Origin: Variovorax sp. JS1663
GTDB lineage: Bacteria; Pseudomonadota; Gammaproteobacteria; Burkholderiales; Burkholderiaceae_C
Direction of reading: 5' to 3'
Length of the DNA stretch: 59,236 nucleotides
NCBI RefSeq assembly: GCF_002157355.1
Contig: NZ_LYMK01000045.1
Span: forward strand, 1-59,236
The notes beneath the pieces were generated by a model, which ran no database searches, had not been told where the DNA came from, and was given only the letters and a program-made list of their open reading frames with translations. The stretch's first letter is position 1. Each line of letters begins with the position of its first letter. The position numbers were made by a program, and so were the translations under genes. Positions 52,801-59,236 of the stretch are shown here, piece after piece.

Positions 52801-53565
52801 TCAGTCGCGGTAGCCGGGCGCTGCGCGGTCCAGGCGGCGCAGCAGGGCCGGCCACTCGACGTCGCCGTCCCATTCGCTGCCATCGCCGACCCACTCGCGG
52901 TAGGTGCGTGCGGCCAGGTCCTCGCGGACCGCGTGCACCGCGCCGCCGGCCGCGGCCATGGCACGCAGCTGGGCCTGCGCGGCCCGCTCCAGCAGGTGCA
53001 TCAGCATCCAGGCCTCGGCCACGGTGCGGCCCACGACCAGGGTGCCGTGGTTCTCGAGGATCAGGCCGTCGAGCGCACCAAGGTCCGCCACCAGCCGCTG
53101 CTGCTCGTCGGCGCCCAGCGCCAGCCCTTCATAGGCATGGCGGCCGAACCGCTGGTGCAGCCGCATCGCGTACTGCGAGGTCGGCTGCAGGCCGCCGGGC
53201 AGCATCGACAGCGCCACGCCCCAGGGCGTGTGCAGGTGGATCACGCATTCGACCTCGGGCCGCGCCGCATGCACCGCGCCATGGATGGCGAAGCCGCTCG
53301 GATTGACGCGTGCGCCCGAGCCGTCGACCACCTCGCCGCGCAGGTTGACCTTGACCAGGCTGGACGCGGTGATCTCCTCGAAGGTGGTGCCGAAGGGATT
53401 CAGCAGGTAGTGCCCCGGCTCGCCCGGCACGCTGGCCGAGAGATGGGTGTAGACCGTGTCGTCCCAGCCGTTCTGCCAGGCCATGCGGTAGGCGGCGGCG
53501 AGGTCGATGCGCACCTCGCGCTCGGTGCGTGCGGGGCGTGGACGGGGTGGGGCGGGTGCGGTCAT
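52801..53565 (-). CDS. Class II aldolase/adducin family protein
   Basis: This 254-residue protein has the family core: RIDLAAAYRMAWQNGWDDTV, THLSASVPGEPGHYLLNPFG, zinc-binding CVIHLHTPWGVALSML and LILENHGTLVVGRTVAEAW with its His. These His residues bind the metal used for aldol cleavage in fuculose-phosphate-aldolase-type enzymes. Many family members lack aldolase activity, so the substrate is open. It is the first gene of a leftward group with the tautomerase and small secreted protein. Confidence 0.92.
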   Translation of the reverse strand: MTAPAPPRPRPARTEREVRIDLAAAYRMAWQNGWDDTVYTHLSASVPGEPGHYLLNPFGTTFEEITASSLVKVNLRGEVVDGSGARVNPSGFAIHGAVHAARPEVECVIHLHTPWGVALSMLPGGLQPTSQYAMRLHQRFGRHAYEGLALGADEQQRLVADLGALDGLILENHGTLVVGRTVAEAWMLMHLLERAAQAQLRAMAAAGGAVHAVREDLAARTYREWVGDGSEWDGDVEWPALLRRLDRAAPGYRD

Positions 53566-53958
53566 TCGATGAAACGGAGCGAGCGGCCCATTGTCGCGTC
53601 GCCGCGGACGCGGGCGCGGCGCGCCAAAGAAAAGACCCGCCGAAGCGGGTCAAGGACAGCCCTGGATGGAGGGAGGAGGAGGAGACGAAATGGGCTGCCG
53701 GGATCCAGTGTCGCGGCGCTGTCTTAGGCGAAACTTAAGGCCGGGCCCAAGGCGAAACCACTCCATGTCGGCCCGTCTCCAGGGGCACGGACAGGTTCCG
53801 TCCCTATGTCCAGCCTGAAGGTCAACCCGATCGTTCCGTATCTCGCGCTGACCTGCACCTTCTAGACGGCTTCAAGCAGGCGATCGAGAGCGGTGCATCC
53901 GAGCACTTGACATGCAGGCATTTGCCTGCATATCATCGCCTCACGCACGAACACACGG
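53566..53958. other. 393-bp gap with leftward terminator-like hairpin and repeat-like sites
   Basis: The gap separates the divergent aldolase and ArsR genes. It contains a terminator-like hairpin at 53626-53651, a CTTAGG/CTTAAG direct repeat 11 bp apart at 53723-53739, and a 19-codon ORF at 53806-53865. That ORF's product (MSSLKVNPIVPYLALTCTF) looks like a VOC/glyoxalase-type start cut short. A TGACATGCAGGCATTTGCCT patch near 53908 may be the arsR operator. No full gene is seen. Confidence 0.5.
53626..53651 (-). terminator. Leftward Rho-independent terminator-like hairpin
   Basis: The stem GACCCGC / GCGGGTC has a CGAA (TTCG on the minus strand) tetraloop and is followed on the minus strand by TTTTCTTT. 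It would stop transcripts moving left from between 53652 and 53958, yet no leftward gene is evident there. It may shield the aldolase promoter or end a small RNA. Confidence 0.65.
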
Positions 53959-54276
53959 ATGGACGACGCTGACAAGGTTTTCAAGGCGCTGGGCGACCCC
54001 ACACGCCGAAGGCTGCTCGACCTGCTCTGCGAGCGGAACGGGCAGACGCTGGGCGAGCTGTGCGAGCACCTGGACATGGCGCGGCAATCGGCCACCCAGC
54101 ACATCGGGATCCTCGAGGCGGCGAATCTGGTGAGCACGGTCTGGCGTGGCCGGGAGAAGCTGCATTTCATCAACCCGGTGCCGCTGCACGAGGTCTACGA
54201 GCGGTGGGTGCGCAAGTTCGAACGTCAGCGGCTGCGCCTGCTGCACGACCTGAAGAAGGAACTCGAAGGAGATTGA
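53959..54276 (+). CDS. ArsR-family HTH repressor
   Basis: This 105-residue winged-helix regulator has ADKVFKALGDPTRRRLLDLL, then LGELCEHLDMARQSATQHIG and AANLVSTVWRGREKLHFINP. The metal-binding ELCVCD motif of true ArsR is absent; ELCEHLD occupies that helix. It therefore fits the non-metal subgroup that pairs with SRPBCC proteins. The stop lies two bases before the SRPBCC start, a classic pairing. It likely represses its own operon. Confidence 0.93.
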   Translation: MDDADKVFKALGDPTRRRLLDLLCERNGQTLGELCEHLDMARQSATQHIGILEAANLVSTVWRGREKLHFINPVPLHEVYERWVRKFERQRLRLLHDLKKELEGD

Positions 54277-54278
54277 CG

Positions 54279-54749
54279 ATGAGCCAAGAGAAAGAGAAGA
54301 CGAGCTTCGTCTACGTGACCTACATCCGCTCGACGCCGGAAAAGGTGTTCGAGGCCATCACGAAGCCGGAGATCGCGCGCCGCTACTGGGGCCACGAGAA
54401 CGTCTCCGACTGGCAGCCCGGATCGGGCTGGCAGCACGTGCGCGCGAACGAGCAGCGCACGGTCGAGCTGGTCGGCAAGGTGGTCGAGGTCGTGCCGCCG
54501 ACGCGCCTGGTCATCACCTGGGCCAATGCCTCGCAGGCCGCCGAGCCGGCCAGCTACAGCCGCGTGAGCTTCGACATCGCGGCGTACGAGGACATGGTGC
54601 GGCTGACCGTCACCCACGACGAGCTCGAGGCCGGCAGCGGGATGGCCAAGGGCATCCAGCAGGGCTGGCCGATCGTTCTTTCCAGCCTGAAGTCCCTGCT
54701 GGAAACGGGGCAGGGCATCGATGTCTTCGCCAAGCCGAAGGCGGCCTGA
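54279..54749 (+). CDS. SRPBCC/AHSA1-domain protein
   Basis: This 156-residue protein has the Bet v1-like pattern SFVYVTYIRSTPEKVFEAIT, RRYWGHENVSDWQPGSGWQH, VELVGKVVEVVPPTRLVITW and a C-terminal helix GWPIVLSSLKSLLETG. These form a hydrophobic ligand-binding cup. AAGGAG precedes ATG 54279. It is co-transcribed with the ArsR-type regulator two bases upstream and followed 25 bases later by a GFA protein. The ligand is unknown. Confidence 0.92.
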   Translation: MSQEKEKTSFVYVTYIRSTPEKVFEAITKPEIARRYWGHENVSDWQPGSGWQHVRANEQRTVELVGKVVEVVPPTRLVITWANASQAAEPASYSRVSFDIAAYEDMVRLTVTHDELEAGSGMAKGIQQGWPIVLSSLKSLLETGQGIDVFAKPKAA

Positions 54750-54774
54750 ACCGGCAGCCACGGGAGTCGTCGCA

Positions 54775-55191
54775 ATGACCCAGCCCTACACCGGCGGATG
54801 CGCGTGCGGCGCGATCCGCTACGCCACGAAGCACGCGCCCATCTTCCAGAACCACTGCCAGTGCCGCGACTGCCAGCGGCGCAGCGGCGCCGGCCACGGC
54901 GCCTGGCTGACCTTTCCCGCGCGGGCCGAGATGACGATCACCGGCGAGGCGACGCACTGGGAGGTCGCGGCCGACAGCGGCAACGTGAAGGTCCACGCCT
55001 TCTGCCCGATCTGCGGAACGCCGGTCTACCTGCGCTTCGTCGCGATGCCGGAGCTGATCGCCGTCCCTGCGGGCAGCCTGGACGAGCCGGGCCGCTTCGC
55101 CCCCCAGGCGCTCACCTACCGTGCCCGCGGATTGGCGTGGGACGGCATCGATCCCGCGCTGCAGGCCTTCGACGGGATGCCGCCCGGCTAG
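54775..55191 (+). CDS. GFA (CENP-V-type) zinc-binding family protein
   Basis: This 138-residue protein has the cysteine zinc sites of the glutathione-dependent formaldehyde-activating family: GGCACGAIRYATKHAP, NHCQCRDCQRRSGAGHGAWL and FCPICGTPVYLRF. Family members bind zinc; catalysis on the glutathione-formaldehyde adduct is shown only for some. ATG 54775 is chosen because the preceding frame overlaps the SRPBCC gene. It is the third gene of the ArsR operon. Confidence 0.92.
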   Translation: MTQPYTGGCACGAIRYATKHAPIFQNHCQCRDCQRRSGAGHGAWLTFPARAEMTITGEATHWEVAADSGNVKVHAFCPICGTPVYLRFVAMPELIAVPAGSLDEPGRFAPQALTYRARGLAWDGIDPALQAFDGMPPG

Positions 55192-55296
55192 GGAAAGTCC
55201 CCGGCGCCGCGGCCGTGCTGCGCCGGGGCCTGACGCTACGATGACCCGATGCGCGGCCCTGCGCCTGGCCCGCGCCTATGGAGGAGACGGCACATC

Positions 55297-56094
55297 GTGG
55301 CAATCGTAGGATCGACGGCGGCGCCGCGCCGCAGCGACGACCGGCTCATGTGGCTGGGCCCGGCCCGCGTCTTCTATGCGGGCCTGCTGGGTGCCACCGC
55401 ACAGCGCAGCCTGGGCGGCCACGGCGTGTACGTCTCGCCCACCGGCCAGCCGCTGCGCATGCGCCTGGCCGGCGGCTCCTGGCAGAGCGGGGAGCTGCTG
55501 GTGGTGCCGGCGCAGGTGCCGCACCAGGTGGCGGCGGAGCACCCGCTGGTGCTGAACCTGCTGGTCGAGTCCGAGTCGGTCAACCCCGCGCTGCTGCCGT
55601 CCGTCCTGCGCCACTGTGGTCCGGTCGATGCGCCGGCCTTCGCGCAGAGCGTGCGCGAAGGCCATGCATGCCTGCTCGCGATCGCCCGGCGCGAGGGGCC
55701 TGCCGGCTTCCCCGATTTCGACAGCCTGTTCTTCGGCGCGGCCCTGGCGCCGCCGGTGCTCGACCCCCGCATCCGCACCGTGATCGCACGCATCAACGCC
55801 GACCCCGCCGCGCCCAGCCCGGCGCAGGACTGCGCCGCGGCGGTGGGCCTGTCCTTCTCGCGCTTCCTGCACCTGTTCAAGGAGGAGACCGGCGTGACCT
55901 TCCGCGCCTTCCGCGCCTGGAAGCGCGCGCGCCGCCTGCTCTACCACGTGCGCCAGGGTGCCAGCCTGACCGACATCGCGCTGGACACCGGCTACCCCGA
56001 CTCCACCCACTTCAGCCATTCGATCCGCCAGATCTACGGCCTGCGGCCCAGCGACATCCTCGCCGGCTCGCGGCGCCTGGCTGTCCATCAGTAA
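55297..56094 (+). CDS. AraC-family transcriptional regulator
   Basis: This 265-residue protein has an N-terminal cupin-like sensor (LRMRLAGGSWQSGELLVVPA, then PHQVAAEHPLVLNLLVES). A C-terminal double HTH follows (CAAAVGLSFSRFLHLFKEET, then FRAFRAWKRARRLLYHVRQG, then DIALDTGYPDSTHFSHSIRQ with YGLRPSDI). GTG 55297 has GGAGGAG about 10 bases upstream, the best start; ATG 55349 is a shorter alternative. It precedes the liv operon in the same direction with an 85-bp gap and might regulate it, but this is not shown. Confidence 0.92.
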   Translation: MAIVGSTAAPRRSDDRLMWLGPARVFYAGLLGATAQRSLGGHGVYVSPTGQPLRMRLAGGSWQSGELLVVPAQVPHQVAAEHPLVLNLLVESESVNPALLPSVLRHCGPVDAPAFAQSVREGHACLLAIARREGPAGFPDFDSLFFGAALAPPVLDPRIRTVIARINADPAAPSPAQDCAAAVGLSFSRFLHLFKEETGVTFRAFRAWKRARRLLYHVRQGASLTDIALDTGYPDSTHFSHSIRQIYGLRPSDILAGSRRLAVHQ

Positions 56095-56179
56095 GGCGCC
56101 GAGTGCCGGGGCATGCGGGACAACCCTCAGCGCGGCAGGCCCGGGCCGCCGATATAAACCGCCAACCACCGAGGCGCCG

Positions 56180-57058
56180 TTGCTTCAGATCATCCAACTC
56201 CTGCTCTCAGGCATTGCGCAAGGCTGCATCTACGGCCTGATCGCGCTGGGGTTCGTGCTGATCTACAAGGCCACCGAGACGGTCAGCTTCGCCCAGGGCG
56301 AACTGATGATGCTGGGCGCCTTCTGCGCCTTTGCCGGCATGGCCTTGTTCGGCCTGCCCTTCTGGCTGGCGGCGATCCTCTCCGTCGTCGCCATGGCGGC
56401 CTTCGGCGTGCTGCTCGAGCTGGTGGTGATCCGGCCCATCCTCGGCCAGCCCCAGTTCTCGATCGTGATGCTGACCATCGGCATCGGTTACGTGGCGCGC
56501 GGGCTCATCACCATGATCCCCGGCATCGGCACCGACACCCACACGCTCGCGGTGCCCTACAAGGACCAGACCTGGAAGCTCGGCGCGCTGGTGATCAACG
56601 TGGAGCAGGCGGCGATCATCGCGGCCACCGCCGTCCTGTGCGGCCTGCTCTACGCCATGTTCCGCTACAGCAAGCTGGGCATCGCGATGCAGGCTTCCTC
56701 GCAGAACCAGCTGGCCGCCTACTACATGGGCATCCCGGTCAAGCGGCTCAACGGGTTGGTGTGGGGGCTGGCGGCGGCGGTGGCGGCCATTGCCGGCATG
56801 CTGCTCGCGCCCATCACCTTCGTGCACGCCAACATGGGCTTCATCGGGCTCAAGGCCTTTCCGGCGGCGGTGGTGGGCGGCTTCGGCAGCCTGCCGGGCG
56901 CGATCGTCGGCGGTCTGGTGATCGGCATCGTCGAGTCCCTGGCCGGCTTCTACCTGCCAGACGGCTTCAAGGACACGGCACCCTACATCGTGGTGCTGAT
57001 CATGCTGATGGTGAAGCCCAACGGCCTGTTCGGCGAAAAATTGCGGAAGAAGGTCTGA
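56180..57058 (+). CDS. livH: Branched-chain amino-acid-type ABC transporter permease LivH
   Basis: This 292-residue inner-membrane permease has about eight helices, with signatures QGCIYGLIALGFVLIYKATE, VSFAQGELMMLGAFCAF and KAFPAAVVGGFGSLPGAIVG (the ATPase-contact EAA-like region). A VKPNGLFGEKLRKKV tail ends it. The start is TTG 56180 with GAGG upstream; no ATG lies before the conserved first helix. The stop overlaps the livM start (TGATG). Substrates of HAAP transporters range from leucine to urea, short amides and aromatic acids. Confidence 0.94.
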   Translation: MLQIIQLLLSGIAQGCIYGLIALGFVLIYKATETVSFAQGELMMLGAFCAFAGMALFGLPFWLAAILSVVAMAAFGVLLELVVIRPILGQPQFSIVMLTIGIGYVARGLITMIPGIGTDTHTLAVPYKDQTWKLGALVINVEQAAIIAATAVLCGLLYAMFRYSKLGIAMQASSQNQLAAYYMGIPVKRLNGLVWGLAAAVAAIAGMLLAPITFVHANMGFIGLKAFPAAVVGGFGSLPGAIVGGLVIGIVESLAGFYLPDGFKDTAPYIVVLIMLMVKPNGLFGEKLRKKV

Positions 57059-58134
57059 TGCGCTTCATCTTCAAGACCAGCTACGCGCAGGACATCGCCC
57101 TGGCCAGGCACGGCGGCCACGTGTTCTGGTACAGCGTGCTGGGCGCCGGGCTGATCGCGGCGCCCTGGCTGCTGCCCGAGTACTGGCTCGCGCAGCTGAC
57201 CTTCGTGCTGATCTACGGCATCGTCGGGCTGGGCTTGATGCTGCTGGCCGGCTTCACCGGGCAGTTCTCGATCGGCCACGCGGCCTTCCTCGGCACCGGC
57301 GCCTACACGCAGGCGGTGCTGGCCAATGCGGGCGTGCCATTTCCGCTGGCGCTGGCCGCGGCAGCGGCGCTGTCGGCGGCCGTGGGCGTGGTGGTGGGGC
57401 TGCCGGCGCTGCGGGTGAAGGGCATCTACCTGGGTATCGCGACCCTGGCCTTCGGCTTCATCGTCGAGGAAGTGTTCGCGCGCTGGGAGCGGGTGACCGG
57501 CGGCAACTCGGGCCTTCACGTGAAGGCGCCGACGCTCTTCGGGCTGGAGATCGGGTCGAGCGAGAACTTCTACATCGTGTGCCTGCTGATCGCGGTGCTG
57601 TGCACCTTCGCGATCCTCAACCTGCTGCGCTCGCCGACGGGCCGCGCCTTCGTGGCGATCCGCGACTCGGAGATCTCGGCGCAGAGCATGGGCATCCACC
57701 TGGCGCGCTACAAGACCATGTCCTTCGCCATCTCGGCCGCGCTGGCGGGGCTGGGCGGGGCGTTGTATGCGCACAAGCTGAGCTTCATCTCGCCGGACCA
57801 GTTCAACATCCTGCAGTCGATCGACCTGCTGCTGATGGTGGTGATCGGCGGACTGGGTTCGGTGCACGGAGCCTTCCTCGGCGCGATCTTCCTGATCGCG
57901 ATGCCGCAACTGATCGCGCTGGGCAAGGACTGGCTGCCGGCGGCGATCGGGCAGGCGCCGGGGCTGCAGGGACTGGTCTACGGGCTGGTGCTGATCGGCT
58001 TCGTGCTCTTCGAGCCGCTGGGGCTGTACGGGCGCTGGCTGAAGGTGCGCACGTACCTGCAGCTCTTTCCGTTCTACCGCAAGGGATTGTTCAAGCGGCA
58101 GAAGTCCTTCACCAAGTCGGATCGCCTCCGATGA
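57058..58134 (+). CDS. livM: Branched-chain amino-acid-type ABC transporter permease LivM
   Basis: This 358-residue second permease has YGIVGLGLMLLAGFTGQFSI, GHAAFLGTGAYTQAVL, GIYLGIATLAFGFIVEEVFA, AIRDSEISAQSMGIHLARYK and VVIGGLGSVHGAFLGAIFLI, all LivM hallmarks. It pairs with LivH to form the transmembrane pore. The unusual Arg/Lys-rich C-terminus (GLFKRQKSFTKSDRLR) extends into the cytoplasm. The start overlaps the livH stop and the stop overlaps the livG start (ATGA). Confidence 0.95.
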   Translation: MRFIFKTSYAQDIALARHGGHVFWYSVLGAGLIAAPWLLPEYWLAQLTFVLIYGIVGLGLMLLAGFTGQFSIGHAAFLGTGAYTQAVLANAGVPFPLALAAAAALSAAVGVVVGLPALRVKGIYLGIATLAFGFIVEEVFARWERVTGGNSGLHVKAPTLFGLEIGSSENFYIVCLLIAVLCTFAILNLLRSPTGRAFVAIRDSEISAQSMGIHLARYKTMSFAISAALAGLGGALYAHKLSFISPDQFNILQSIDLLLMVVIGGLGSVHGAFLGAIFLIAMPQLIALGKDWLPAAIGQAPGLQGLVYGLVLIGFVLFEPLGLYGRWLKVRTYLQLFPFYRKGLFKRQKSFTKSDRLR

Positions 58135-59033
58135 TGACTGCCCCCCGGCTTGCGACTTCGTCTGCTGCGCCACCCCCCGAGGGGGAGGCCCGGCCACCTT
58201 GGGGCGGCCCGGCGGCGGCCGGTCCCGTGCTTCTCTCGGCGAAGGACCTGAGCGTGCGTTTCGGCGGCGTGCTGGCGGTCAACAAGGTCAGCTTCGAGGT
58301 GCGGCGCGGCGAAGTGTTCACGCTGATCGGGCCGAACGGCGCGGGCAAGACCACGGTATTCAACCTGATCAGCCGGATCTACACGCCGACCACCGGCGAG
58401 ATCCTCTGGCACGGCGAGGACGGCGCGCCGATCGCGCTCACCAGTCATGCGCCGCACGAGATCGCCGCGCTGGGCATCGCGCGCACCTTCCAGAACATCG
58501 AGCTCTTCGAGCATGCGACGGTGCTGCACAACCTGCTGATCGGCCGCCACACGCACCGGCGCACCGGCTTCTGGCGCGAGATCTTCTTCACCCCGGGCAC
58601 GCGCCGCGCCGAGATCGAGGCGCGCGAGAAGGTGGAACGGGTGATCGATCTGCTGGATCTGCAGCACCACCGCGATTCGATGGTGGCGGGCCTGCCCTAC
58701 GGCGTGCGCAAGGTGGTGGAACTGGCGCGGGCCCTGTGCACGGAGCCGAAGCTGCTGCTTCTGGACGAGCCCTCGTCCGGGCTCAACGTGGAGGAGACGG
58801 CGGACATGGCCTTCTGGATCCAGGACATCCAGAAGGAGCTGGGCATCTCGGTGCTGATGGTGGAGCACGACATGTCGCTGGTGTCCAAGGTGTCGGACCG
58901 CGTGCTGGCGATGAACATGGGCGAGGCGCTGGCCTCGGGGACGCCGCGGGAGGTGCAGTCCGACGGGCGCGTGATCGAGGCCTACCTGGGTGCGGTCGAT
59001 GACCTGAGGAGCCTGAGGAGGGGGGCGGTATGA
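58131..59033 (+). CDS. livG: ABC transporter ATP-binding protein LivG (with repeat-encoded N-terminus)
   Basis: This 300-residue ATPase has Walker A GPNGAGKTTVFNLISR, a Q-loop region ARTFQNIELFEHATV, signature-like GLPYGVRKVVELARAL (degenerate LSGGQ), Walker B LLLLDEPSSGLN and an H-loop in VLMVEHDMSLV. Its first 32 residues (RLATSSAAPPPEGEARPPWG and GPAAAG) are encoded by a dispersed repeat. The usual family start corresponds to about residue 33 (VLLSAKDLSVRFGG). ATG 58131 overlaps the livM stop, so the repeat may have inserted just after the original start. livF is expected beyond the window. Confidence 0.95.
   Translation: MMTAPRLATSSAAPPPEGEARPPWGGPAAAGPVLLSAKDLSVRFGGVLAVNKVSFEVRRGEVFTLIGPNGAGKTTVFNLISRIYTPTTGEILWHGEDGAPIALTSHAPHEIAALGIARTFQNIELFEHATVLHNLLIGRHTHRRTGFWREIFFTPGTRRAEIEAREKVERVIDLLDLQHHRDSMVAGLPYGVRKVVELARALCTEPKLLLLDEPSSGLNVEETADMAFWIQDIQKELGISVLMVEHDMSLVSKVSDRVLAMNMGEALASGTPREVQSDGRVIEAYLGAVDDLRSLRRGAV
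58141..58220 (+). repeat. Dispersed repeat at the start of livG
   Basis: The modules GCTTGCGACTTCGTCTGCTG, CCCCCCGAGGGGG and CTTGGGGCGGCCCGGCGGCG match, in opposite orientation, the copy inside kdpB (9364-9443). It is translated in frame as LivG residues about 4-31. The element has short internal palindromes (CCCCCCGAGGGGG; CCTTGGGGCGG). Confidence 0.8.
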
Positions 59034-59040
59034 GCGGCAT

Positions 59041-59236
59041 TCGCTCGGGCTTGCTCCCTTCCCCGCTGGGGGAGGGTGGGGGTGGGGGCTTTGGGCCTTT
59101 GTTCTTGCCTTGCTGTTTGGTTGGCGCCGGAGCCGGGAATTCGCCCCGGCGGGCGAGTTACTTTCTTTGCTTCGCCAAAGAAAGTAACCAAAGAAAGGCG
59201 ACCCCACTGTGCGTGACCCGCAGCGAAGCTGCGGGC
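59041..59236. repeat. Composite intergenic repeat downstream of livG
   Basis: The stretch holds a CCCC-GCT-GGGG hairpin near 59061, a G-rich run, and a perfect 12-bp hairpin: TTACTTTCTTTG (59158-59169) pairing with CAAAGAAAGTAA (59176-59187). AAAGAAAGGCGACCC follows. I associate the AAAGAAAGTAACCAAAGAAAG sequence with a highly repeated element in Comamonadaceae genomes. It stays open in frame from ATG 59030, which overlaps the livG stop, to the window end. No livF sequence is recognisable yet. Confidence 0.65.

Noticed and set aside
53806..53865. A 19-residue ORF resembling the start of a VOC/glyoxalase protein
   Set aside because: It is too short to judge; noted only as part of the intergenic description.
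59030..59236. An open frame from ATG overlapping the livG stop to the window end
   Set aside because: It translates G-rich and AAAGAAAG repeat sequence and shows no LivF motif; without the next kilobase it cannot be called a gene.

Overview
The window is very GC-rich, densely packed and bacterial. It looks like a chromosome segment of a betaproteobacterium in the Comamonadaceae (Variovorax/Acidovorax-like). This rests on protein flavour: a Bug/TctC tricarboxylate receptor beside a CaiB/BaiF CoA-transferase, an HtpG with an extra acidic loop, and small secreted proteins of DUF4148 type. It also rests on dispersed GC-rich repeats of a kind I associate with that family. I see no rRNA, tRNA, CRISPR array, phage or transposase. 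Most junctions are ATGA or TGATG overlaps, so many genes sit in translationally coupled operons.

Layout. 1-817: a SufR-like Fe-S-type regulator followed by the start of sodB (cut by the window edge). 852-6510: a leftward RND efflux operon (adaptor, pump, outer-membrane factor) with a perfect inverted repeat in its promoter. 6775-15727: a complete kdpFABC-kdpDE potassium-uptake operon. It has a KdpE-type box, three extra small ORFs and a dispersed repeat inserted in frame in kdpB. 15742-17723: DUF4242 protein, a pseudouridine synthase and an SDR. 17868-21227: a large SAM-domain adenylate cyclase/ATPase/TPR protein. 21208-24367: a coupled three-gene heme-peroxidase cluster (SrpA-like catalase, unknown 215-residue protein, DyP-type peroxidase). 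24547-26582: a QseBC/PmrAB-like two-component system. 26668-29990: small unknown and secreted proteins plus an MBL-fold lipoprotein. Three promoters in 24.4-29.3 kb share phased 11-bp direct repeats placed 13 bp before a -10-like TAG box. That suggests an autoregulated regulon of small secreted proteins.

30193-33502: htpG and a cytochrome P450. 33509-38280: an acyl-CoA dehydrogenase / Bug receptor / CoA-transferase operon divergent from a LysR regulator. 38281-39195: a wrecked M16 peptidase pseudogene. 39226-43396: SrkA-like kinase, DUF2855 protein, the Ohr/OhrR peroxide system with operator and terminator, and a crotonase. 43500-48795: a less GC-rich operon of a DUF5648-repeat lipoprotein, a metacaspase-like protein and an M23 endopeptidase; this is the most intriguing candidate for an uncharacterised system. 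49070-55191: 3-hydroxybutyryl-CoA dehydrogenase, purT, an HSL-type esterase, a small secreted protein, a tautomerase, a class II aldolase, and an ArsR/SRPBCC/GFA operon. 55297-59236: an AraC regulator and livHMG of a branched-chain amino-acid-type ABC transporter. LivG carries an N-terminal extension encoded by the same repeat, and another repeat follows livG.

Themes: oxidative stress (SodB, SufR-like regulator, catalase, DyP, Ohr/OhrR), envelope functions, and acyl-CoA catabolism with uptake. All calls come from reading the sequence; none was checked against a database.
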